Assembly: GCA_946965045.2 (NCBI GenBank)
Contig: OX337241.1
Location: 868,001-932,000, forward strand
Source of the DNA: Epithemia pelagica
Taxonomy: Eukaryota > Bacillariophyta > Bacillariophyceae > Surirellales > Surirellaceae
Direction: 5' to 3'
DNA: 64,000 bases
This document shows, one piece after another, positions 57,113-64,000 of the stretch (its first letter is position 1; each line of letters opens with the position of its first letter). The position numbers and the translations under genes are program-made. Under the pieces are notes generated by a model. That model was given only the letters and a program-made list of their open reading frames with translations, had not been told where the DNA came from and did not search any database.

Positions 57113-57266
57113 TCCTGCTGATAGACTGACAAGAGTAGACAACGTATGGTTTCGTACTAGAATGCGCGTTCGGTACTCTAACGATGGTCAAGAAGCACGA
57201 ATGAGGGTCTAGTGTCGCCTCCATTCGCTGGAAACATGTCGTAGTCTGCTCCCGGTTTCCCGTTCT

Positions 57267-57652
57267 TGTTGAAACCAATTGCTCAGCCTGCAGCCTATGC
57301 AATGGCACGCTTGTTTCTCCTTACAAACTTCGTTTTCGCTATAGAGTGAGCTCTCTCAGCTCGTCGTTAATCTAGTCTTAGCTTGATCTTCTACGACCTT
57401 CTCCGATTAGAATGTCCCTGTAACTTCTTGTCGTGGTCATTCCAGAGGCATTAACACCGGCGTCTGATCCGGCCATGTCTTTTCCTTTCTTGTTATCTTG
57501 TGGTTGACTTGTGTCCCCATCTGTATTGCTACTGCCGTTCCAGTATGACTTCTTGTCTCCCTGGTGGACAAGTTTAGTCTTAGTCGTACTCGGCGTTGCT
57601 TCCGAATGACCAGCTTCCGAATCGTTCGTCCTTCGGTCCTCGTGCTTCAACA
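57267..57652 (-). repeat. 3' LTR of copia element 3
   Basis: 386 bp, TGTTGAAACC to GCTTCAACA. I find one mismatch with 62500-62885 (T versus G near 57632). It also encodes the last residues of the polyprotein. Confidence 0.95.
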
Positions 57653-60600
57653 CACTCCTTGGGTCCTTCATCTGGTCAGTTGGTGGATCCATTCCCATTA
57701 CGAGGTTCCGCAGCTTGTGAAACAGGTGTCCTTGAAGAGGCTTTGTGAAGAAATCTGCTATCATGTCCTTGGTGGGACAGTGTTCGATTGATATTTCCCC
57801 TTTTTTTACTTGGTCGGTGATATAAAAATAACGTAAGTGCATGTGTTTGGTTCGTTTCGTGCTTGATTGACGTCCATTCTTCTCAAGAAGTATAGCACTT
57901 AAGTTGTCTTGATACAGCACATTTGCAGCGATGGAAAACCCTTGCGCTTCCAAGAACATTTTGGTCCACAATATCTGTGGAAGAACATCGTGCACGCCGA
58001 CAACCTCACTTTCAGTCGAGCTACGAGTCACCATCTTTTGTTTCCAGGATCCACTGAAAACTGATCCTTTACCCATAGACATCGTTGCTCCTGTGTGACC
58101 TCTCATGTTGGGGTGCACTGCATATGAAGCATCAATCCACCACTGCAGTTTTCCATCATCCTCTACCCGTAGAGTTAGAGGAAGCGACCGGGTTCCTTGT
58201 AGATACTTCATCATTCGACTGAGTTTACTGTAATCATCTTCGTCAGGACAGGTTAGTCGCCCACACAGAAACGACACTGCCGTACGGATATCAGGACGAC
58301 CCCTCTGACTGAGATATAGGGCTTGCATTACAAGGTGTACAAAAATTTCCTTCTTCTTGGGATTTAAAGTTGGTGTACCATTCGTGTTCACCTTGAACAA
58401 ACTGCTGGAAGCTGGAGTTGATGCCACTCCTATCATGTCCTCGGGCATGTCATTGATCATATTGTTGATGTAGCTCTCCATTCTGATAATCACTGACCCC
58501 TCCACTGAATAGTCAAGAATCATACCAAGGTAGTCGTGCACTTTTCCTCGTGATATGGTTAGGGGTCCTTCTTTCCCAAAGGTTTCTTCCATTTGTTGAA
58601 TGAACTGATCTACGACTATGCTGGACTTGTGGGAAACCTTGATATCGTCCACATGCCAGGTGACTGTCAATTGGCCACCACTGCACTCCTTATTCGCCAC
58701 ACACTCGTCGTATGGGTTCACAACAAAACCCCATTCAACCAGTTGCTTGCTTAGCATCTCCCAAAATAGCCGAGCTGCCTTTAGAGTACCGTAGAGGGCC
58801 TTGTCCAACACCACGTACAACGCTTTCTCCCCTCGTTCATAGCAGATGTAGCTGGCATAGCATGGGTCAATTTCCAGTAGCATCTCTAGCATTTCCCCAG
58901 TAAATCTGATGTGAACAATGTCGTCCATATCTGCCTGCATAAAAGCCCCGGGCACATCTACCACTGCAACGTCTCGTTTTTCTTTGGCATCGATAGCGGC
59001 TGTTAGTAAAACCGACTCTGTTTTTACTGTAGGTGACGTCGAATCCTCTTTGGGTATATAATCGCGCTGTTTGCGCCCATCCGCGCATCCGCGACCCTTT
59101 ACTTTGCCTGTTCTCTTCCTCTTCAGGAACATAAGATAGGCCAGCGCATCTCTTCGTTGTTTTGGTGTTAAGCTATACCGCGCGACTGGCCTCATAACCT
59201 TTCTGTCATGCAGCTGTCTCATCTCTTTCCGAACAGCGTCCAATCCTTCTTCGCCGAACTTTTTCAACCCCAACTTCAAGGACATTTGGGGAGTTTCCAC
59301 GGTATCTTCAACTCCTGCCACTTCAGCCATGACTGCACCATCCTCGTCCTCATTTTCTCGGTCGTTTGTGTCAAACTCCTCAGGATTGTATTGGTAACTA
59401 TAGTCTCGTGTTCTGCGGCTTCGTAAGCTGTATCTTCCTTCATTCTCACGGTTGCCACTTTCCTCTTCATCATGATGAGACTGGTTATCACCTTCTTCAG
59501 CTGCAGCCATCACTGGGTCATTATTTTCGTCCGTATTGCTCACGGACGACTCTTCCTGTTCTTCATCAATCGGCACGTCATCCACGTCGGCATCATCATC
59601 GATAGGGTCCATAGCATCATTCTCCGGCTCCAGTTCCATGACAACTGGTGGCACTCCTTCATTTTCCGCCACATCCATTACCGGCAACACTCCTTGGTTT
59701 TCCTCTTCCTCCACCACGGGCAACACTCCTTGGTTTTCATCCTCATTGTCAGCAATCTCATCCTCTGGATCGTCATACTCGTCGTACTCATCGACTATTT
59801 CGTCCATCTCGTTGGGGATAAAGTCGTCATCGTCTTCGTCGTCATCATCCAAATCAAAAATGTTTGCCAGGTTATTTCTGTCCCCGAACACAAGACCCGG
59901 GTTTGCCTTTTGTTGCCGTGCCATCCTGTGCACCCGATCGATAACATCGTCAGGCATAGGTAGAGCAGTTGCGTGTAGTCGATTAATTACTCGTCCCGTT
60001 GAAAGACTGAGAAAATAATAACTTCCTTGGGCGTTTCCAGTTGGACGTAGTGCGAGTGCCCCAATCGTCCTTGGGTTCATAGAGTTGTCGTGCTCTTCGT
60101 GTGTTTGGCAGTATTCTCCGAATTGATACTTGCAGTGGCGGCTATAATCTAGCTTTTGTCCTGTAATGATCGTTCTGGGACTTGCCTCTTGAGATACGCC
60201 ACTCGCAATAGGAAACCCGTTCAGCCAGAACACAGCCGATTTTGCCATTTCGATAACTAGTCTCCCAGGTATTTTCTTGAACGGTAGTGTATTGTAAGTT
60301 GCCCGAATCCGCTCCTTCATCGTCCTGATGTATCTTTCCACGTCTCCAACGTGTTCGTCTCTTGAAGTATCATTGAGTGCGATCCCCATGTCGGCTAGAG
60401 CGCCCTTCAAATACGAGAAAGCGCCATCCATCAGTGACGATTCCACCTTGAAGCCAGCTCTTCGATATACCTGGCAGATGTGTTTGATTGCTTCCAACAT
60501 TGGGCCTTCTTTCAAACTCGCCATGGCTTCAACTGTACCAAACTTGATGTTTCTTGAAATGCTAGCTAGCATTGGGATGTTGTTGATATGTAGCACGTCC

Positions 60601-62483
60601 ACACAGATAGTCACACGTCTGTACTTCTCCAGAATAACATTCGGGACAGGTGTTACTGGTGAGTCCACAATAGGCGGTCGCCTTCGAGTAGTCTTTCCTT
60701 TCAGGGCTCCAATATCAGGCCCAAAAATATGTTCTGCAGCCAATATATCGGCCCTTGTGACTGGACAGTTTGGTAGGGAATTTCCTTCCACAATTTTAAT
60801 GTAGTCCCTTGTACTTGGTCGTCCAATCTTGATTTGAAGCTCTCGTGCTCTAAGGGCTCTCATGTAGTCGTTGTTGGTGTATTTAGATTTATTGTCCCTG
60901 ACTGTATTCACCACCAACATATGTCCGTCATCATGCATCTCATCATTTGGGCTTGAAGTGTCTAGGTAGTGTAGTCCCGACTCGGCTTCCTTGAAAATAT
61001 GCCTTTTTCCGTCTGGCTTATAAACAGTGAACTCGCCCCCGCTTTTCTTGGCCACATAGTCCACCCTTCCATATTTCTTTCTGATCCGACTGAGACTCAG
61101 CACATTTGCAATTCCTTTTGGGTCGTGCCACACCTCACCATATCCTTGCAAGTCTCCAACCATGTCGATTGTGCGTTTTCCTGCATTGCAATATATATTA
61201 ATCTTCTTATCTGTCTTACGTATATTCTTGAGCAAGGCTCTGTTACTGAAACAATCCACTGTTGACTGACTATCCAGAAGGATCCACGTCTTGGGTACAA
61301 TAGCGTTAGATTGGGAAAACAAGAACGTCACAGCATTTATTTCAGTGCTCTCACCGTTGTTGTTGTTGTCATCATTGTTGTTGTTACCGTTTCCTTCTTG
61401 ACCCTGCTGGTGTGGACAGTCTCTTGCGTAATGACCTGTTCCTCCGCAGTTGTAACAGATGACTTGGCTCATGTCTCTCCCATTTGTCGAGGTTTGTGCA
61501 AATGCCACTCCATCATTCTCAGGAATGATGGCAACCGTGTCTTCCTCACGCCTCTGAAGAATATTGAAAGCATCGGATACTGTCTTTGGATAGTTGTCGT
61601 GATTGTCCAAGTGGCTGTTCCGCAAATGTTTAATATAACCCTTGTGGTTCTCATTTGTTCCCCAGATAAACCGGATAGCCAAGGCGCGTTGTTTGGCTTC
61701 TTCATAGTCCTCTTCTTCAGGTTCATCACCTCGTCCATTGCTCTCAGCAATGTTATCAACCAGTGCTTGATCCCACACGGTAATACCCACCTCGTCTAGG
61801 ACTGCAACTTGAGCAACGAACAATTCGTGATATTTCTCCAGTGACATGTGTTTACCTTGTCTAAGTTTGTAAAAGCTCTCTTTTACGTCACACAATGAGT
61901 CAGCTAGGTTTCTCTTCTCCTCAAACGTATGGATAAGGGATCTCACAATAACCAGTAGAGCAATCCCATCCTGGCTCGCGGCTTCAAAGTCTTCATGCGA
62001 CTTAAGCCGTTCTTGCATCGCGTCTGTACATTGTCCGAACACAAGGCTGTACAGGCTTGCTCGAAAGTTTGCATACTCTTGCATCTTGGTACGATGATCC
62101 TTGATGTTCAACTTCCAATGTTCAAACGCCACCTGATCATTTGGGTCAGGATCATTTGGTTCATCTGGGTCATCGAGTTCTAGCGTTTCTATCGCTGCTG
62201 TGAAGTCACCTGGGTATTTCGTAAACGTTCTTCCAACGTAGTTCGCAATCTCCTTGGTAGTACGTATGTACTTATCGGGGGTTCTCTCCCCGTTGTAATC
62301 GTAGATGTGGCCCGCCAACGCCTTCTCCCGTCCTTCAAAGCGATTTCTCTGAAACTGATTATTTCTTCGGCCTGTACGGAAGTGGTTACCTCTGCCACCT
62401 CGGCCGGAGCGTGGACGGCCATTTCCACGGCCATTGCTTCCACCATCTCTTGGGGGAGAGGGAGCATTACTGTCACTCGACAT
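57378..62483 (-). CDS. Gag-Pol polyprotein of copia element 3 (1701 aa, intact)
   Basis: ATG 62483 lies only 17 nt inside the 5' LTR border. The N-terminus is Gly/Arg/Asn-rich (NGRGNGRPRSGRGGRGN), followed by Gag and one zinc knuckle (CYNCGGTGHYARDC). The protease-like site is LLDSQSTVDCF, with DSQST instead of DSGAT. Integrase core residues are in CVDVLHIN, LMDGAF and EHVGDVERYIR. Reverse transcriptase has FMQADMDDIVHIRF and the catalytic VDD of WHVDDIKVSH. RNase H has WWIDASYAVHPNMRGHTG, RSSTESEVVGVHD and YQDNLSAILLEKNG, then DFFTKPLQG. About the last 92 codons (57378-57652) lie inside the 3' LTR. It belongs to a copia lineage distinct from elements 1 and 2. Confidence 0.95.
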   Translation of the reverse strand: MSSDSNAPSPPRDGGSNGRGNGRPRSGRGGRGNHFRTGRRNNQFQRNRFEGREKALAGHIYDYNGERTPDKYIRTTKEIANYVGRTFTKYPGDFTAAIETLELDDPDEPNDPDPNDQVAFEHWKLNIKDHRTKMQEYANFRASLYSLVFGQCTDAMQERLKSHEDFEAASQDGIALLVIVRSLIHTFEEKRNLADSLCDVKESFYKLRQGKHMSLEKYHELFVAQVAVLDEVGITVWDQALVDNIAESNGRGDEPEEEDYEEAKQRALAIRFIWGTNENHKGYIKHLRNSHLDNHDNYPKTVSDAFNILQRREEDTVAIIPENDGVAFAQTSTNGRDMSQVICYNCGGTGHYARDCPHQQGQEGNGNNNNDDNNNNGESTEINAVTFLFSQSNAIVPKTWILLDSQSTVDCFSNRALLKNIRKTDKKINIYCNAGKRTIDMVGDLQGYGEVWHDPKGIANVLSLSRIRKKYGRVDYVAKKSGGEFTVYKPDGKRHIFKEAESGLHYLDTSSPNDEMHDDGHMLVVNTVRDNKSKYTNNDYMRALRARELQIKIGRPSTRDYIKIVEGNSLPNCPVTRADILAAEHIFGPDIGALKGKTTRRRPPIVDSPVTPVPNVILEKYRRVTICVDVLHINNIPMLASISRNIKFGTVEAMASLKEGPMLEAIKHICQVYRRAGFKVESSLMDGAFSYLKGALADMGIALNDTSRDEHVGDVERYIRTMKERIRATYNTLPFKKIPGRLVIEMAKSAVFWLNGFPIASGVSQEASPRTIITGQKLDYSRHCKYQFGEYCQTHEEHDNSMNPRTIGALALRPTGNAQGSYYFLSLSTGRVINRLHATALPMPDDVIDRVHRMARQQKANPGLVFGDRNNLANIFDLDDDDEDDDDFIPNEMDEIVDEYDEYDDPEDEIADNEDENQGVLPVVEEEENQGVLPVMDVAENEGVPPVVMELEPENDAMDPIDDDADVDDVPIDEEQEESSVSNTDENNDPVMAAAEEGDNQSHHDEEESGNRENEGRYSLRSRRTRDYSYQYNPEEFDTNDRENEDEDGAVMAEVAGVEDTVETPQMSLKLGLKKFGEEGLDAVRKEMRQLHDRKVMRPVARYSLTPKQRRDALAYLMFLKRKRTGKVKGRGCADGRKQRDYIPKEDSTSPTVKTESVLLTAAIDAKEKRDVAVVDVPGAFMQADMDDIVHIRFTGEMLEMLLEIDPCYASYICYERGEKALYVVLDKALYGTLKAARLFWEMLSKQLVEWGFVVNPYDECVANKECSGGQLTVTWHVDDIKVSHKSSIVVDQFIQQMEETFGKEGPLTISRGKVHDYLGMILDYSVEGSVIIRMESYINNMINDMPEDMIGVASTPASSSLFKVNTNGTPTLNPKKKEIFVHLVMQALYLSQRGRPDIRTAVSFLCGRLTCPDEDDYSKLSRMMKYLQGTRSLPLTLRVEDDGKLQWWIDASYAVHPNMRGHTGATMSMGKGSVFSGSWKQKMVTRSSTESEVVGVHDVLPQILWTKMFLEAQGFSIAANVLYQDNLSAILLEKNGRQSSTKRTKHMHLRYFYITDQVKKGEISIEHCPTKDMIADFFTKPLQGHLFHKLRNLVMGMDPPTDQMKDPRSVLKHEDRRTNDSEAGHSEATPSTTKTKLVHQGDKKSYWNGSSNTDGDTSQPQDNKKGKDMAGSDAGVNASGMTTTRSYRDILIGEGRRRSS

Positions 62484-62499
62484 CGCTCTATAGCGAAAA
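62484..62499 (-). other. Putative self-complementary primer-binding site of element 3
   Basis: Directly next to the 5' LTR the element sense reads TTTTCGCTATAGAGCG and then the ATG. Fourteen of these bases (TTTTCGCTATAGAG) are the exact reverse complement of CTCTATAGCGAAAA in the same LTR (forward-strand 62566-62579). This is the arrangement of self-primed elements such as Tf1. Confidence 0.6.
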
Positions 62500-62885
62500 T
62501 GTTGAAACCAATTGCTCAGCCTGCAGCCTATGCAATGGCACGCTTGTTTCTCCTTACAAACTTCGTTTTCGCTATAGAGTGAGCTCTCTCAGCTCGTCGT
62601 TAATCTAGTCTTAGCTTGATCTTCTACGACCTTCTCCGATTAGAATGTCCCTGTAACTTCTTGTCGTGGTCATTCCAGAGGCATTAACACCGGCGTCTGA
62701 TCCGGCCATGTCTTTTCCTTTCTTGTTATCTTGTGGTTGACTTGTGTCCCCATCTGTATTGCTACTGCCGTTCCAGTATGACTTCTTGTCTCCCTGGTGG
62801 ACAAGTTTAGTCTTAGTCGTACTCGGCGTTGCTTCCGAATGACCAGCTTCCGAATCGTTCGTCCGTCGGTCCTCGTGCTTCAACA
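62500..62885 (-). repeat. 5' LTR of copia element 3
   Basis: 386 bp. In element sense it starts at 62885 and ends GGTTTCAACA at 62500. It carries an orphan copy of the polyprotein C-terminal codons. Target duplication GTTCT follows at 62886-62890. Confidence 0.95.
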
Positions 62886-62890
62886 GTTCT

Positions 62891-63005
62891 CTCATCTTTT
62901 GCTCCAACGGAAACAAGTGTTTGGTAGCTCCCGTTCGTGTTGAAGACGGATCGGCATTGGAATTGATCACCCATGAGAAGGACGCAGAAAGCAATGTTTT
63001 GTGCT
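62891..63005. other. 3' flank of the helicase gene
   Basis: Short non-coding stretch between the helicase stop and the copia target site. No feature recognised. Confidence 0.5.
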
Positions 63006-64000
63006 CTATTCCTCATCCAGGGCGGAAGTCGCTTTGGGGGGCGACTGCTGGTACGTTCCAGTCGTATGGTCGGACAGCGGTGTATCAAGGACGAGCGGAT
63101 TCAAGGCAATTTCCAACATGGTTTCCCACGACTGCAAGGCAATGGCATGTTCGGGTGAGACAATGGCAATGACGTGACCCGGTTTTCCAGCTCGTCCCGT
63201 CCGGCCAGCAATGTGTGTATATTCATTGGGTGTGGTGGGTCGTCCAACCATGAGCACGACATCCAATCCATCCAAATGCAATCCTCGAACCGAATCTTCT
63301 CCCGTAACCCACAAGACCGAATCATCATTGCCATTCTTCTTGGTGGTGGGTGACCCTGACGACGAAAACGATTCTCCAATGCCAGTCGCACCCGTCACTT
63401 GACGATGTCTTTCCATGAGCGGATCCGTCCCCGAATAGTCACCTCCCTGAAGGGCATCCAGCAAGGATTGGGGTTCCGGGCGACATTGAAAGTGTTTCAA
63501 GGCACCAACGACATTGTTGGTACTCATACCAAAGGATTTGCACAAAACGAGAAGCATTTTGAACGATGACTTGTTCTCTTGGTCGTTATGAGTTTTGCGG
63601 TGGCCCATGAGGTGTTGAATGACACGCAAGGCACCCGTCAAGAGTTTTCCTTCGGAACTTCCCGTCACGACATGGATCGAGTGTGTCACAGTATCAGGAA
63701 TGGTCACGGCCCGCCCAGTGGACGCTGCTGCTTCTTGTTGTCGTTGTTGTGTCTGTTGCGTTCCCACTTGTTTCCCAACCATCGAATCAGCATTGTCGTC
63801 TTCCAGAGTGTCATCTAGGGCTCGTACCACGGGTGGTCCTTGTTGCGGTTCGAGTCCCAAGACACGTGCCACTTCCCGTCGCAAGGGTCGTCCTACGGTG
63901 GCGCTGGCCGCCATGACTTGGGCCCGTCCCAAGGTGGATCGTGCCACCGCTGCCGTCAAGACAGCGGCTGGTTTTTCGTGTACATGACGTTGCTTGCCTC
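63006..64000 (-). CDS. DEAD/DEAH-type RNA helicase, C-terminal part (5' end beyond window)
   Basis: The frame is open from the right window edge (EKPAAVLTAAVARSTLG) to a stop at 63006. Motif III is VMAASATVGRPLRRE. After a low-complexity Gln/Asp/Ala insertion the helicase C domain shows motif V (EDSVRGLHLDGLDVVLMVG) and motif VI (HIAGRTGRAGKPG) with the arginine finger. The C-terminus is short (PPKATSALDEE). The window lacks the Walker A and DEAD motifs, which should lie upstream. ATP-dependent RNA unwinding is expected; the specific subfamily is not determinable. The long insertion between motif III and motif V is unusual for compact DEAD-box proteins. Copia element 3 sits 120 bp downstream. 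Confidence 0.85.
   Translation of the reverse strand, partial: GKQRHVHEKPAAVLTAAVARSTLGRAQVMAASATVGRPLRREVARVLGLEPQQGPPVVRALDDTLEDDNADSMVGKQVGTQQTQQRQQEAAASTGRAVTIPDTVTHSIHVVTGSSEGKLLTGALRVIQHLMGHRKTHNDQENKSSFKMLLVLCKSFGMSTNNVVGALKHFQCRPEPQSLLDALQGGDYSGTDPLMERHRQVTGATGIGESFSSSGSPTTKKNGNDDSVLWVTGEDSVRGLHLDGLDVVLMVGRPTTPNEYTHIAGRTGRAGKPGHVIAIVSPEHAIALQSWETMLEIALNPLVLDTPLSDHTTGTYQQSPPKATSALDEE

Larger units (their letters stand above)
56671..57266. other. Upstream region of the protease gene up to the copia insertion
   Basis: No gene seen. Contains the TGACG array at 56808-56857 and the direct repeat at 57016-57112. The copia target duplication GTTCT (57262-57266) ends it. Confidence 0.6.
57267..62885 (-). 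mobile_element. Complete Ty1/copia LTR retrotransposon, element 3 (5.6 kb)
   Basis: Identical-length 386-bp LTRs, the 5-bp target duplication GTTCT on both sides (57262-57266 and 62886-62890) and one intact minus-strand ORF. Nearly identical LTRs mean a very recent insertion. The target lies 120 bp downstream of the helicase stop codon and upstream of the protease gene, so no ORF was broken. Confidence 0.96.

Overview
This is eukaryotic DNA, most likely from a diatom; that is an inference. Coding sequence is split by short GT-AG introns of 74 to 406 nt. There are three Ty1/copia-type retrotransposon polyproteins of the kind common in diatom genomes, several myosins with the N-terminal extension seen in stramenopile myosins, and a secreted Lys/Gly/Asp repeat protein with an RXL site that resembles silaffin/cingulin biosilica proteins. 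There are no bacterial operons, Shine-Dalgarno sites or CRISPR arrays.

Layout. 1-3530 is the 3' part of a copia polyprotein cut by the window edge. 4024-8329 is a direct duplication (offset about 2.5 kb) of a kelch-repeat gene with the tail of a convergent gene; both kelch copies carry the same frameshift and the first has another. 8405-8876 is a non-autonomous DNA transposon with an 11-bp terminal inverted repeat and a 7-bp target duplication. 9085-10081 holds a decayed gene. 10213-18487 is one member (A1) of a family of cysteine-containing single-pass membrane proteins (here 'gene A'). It is split in exon 2 by a complete, young copia element (11928-18129, TSD TCATC).

18364-45870 is the main structural feature: three tandem units of about 9.2 kb. 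Each carries gene A (minus), a short-tailed myosin (minus) and, divergent from the myosin, secretory/membrane gene C (plus). Only the last unit keeps a full-length gene C. In the first two units gene C is cut and joined to antisense gene A exon 1, which identifies the duplication breakpoints. Unit 2 looks like a recombinant: its left part matches unit 3 and its right part matches unit 1. Unit 1 has a frameshifted gene A and a myosin with an 8-nt deletion at the conserved YIRCIKPN motif.

47205-57266 is ordinary genic sequence: a 103-aa cpn10 co-chaperonin with a 5-codon first exon, the silaffin/cingulin-like gene, a full-length myosin with IQ motifs and coiled coils, and a three-exon pepsin-type aspartic protease with a TGACGT-rich upstream array. 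57267-62885 is a third, very young copia element (386-bp LTRs, TSD GTTCT). The last codons of its polyprotein lie inside its own LTR, and its primer-binding region is complementary to its own LTR, suggesting self-priming. 63006-64000 is the C-terminal part of a DEAD/DEAH-type RNA helicase that runs off the window.

The genes do not form one pathway. The window shows a locus remodelled by segmental duplication, recombination and recent LTR-retrotransposon insertion beside stable housekeeping genes. All exon structures were read from splice signals by eye, without transcript evidence.
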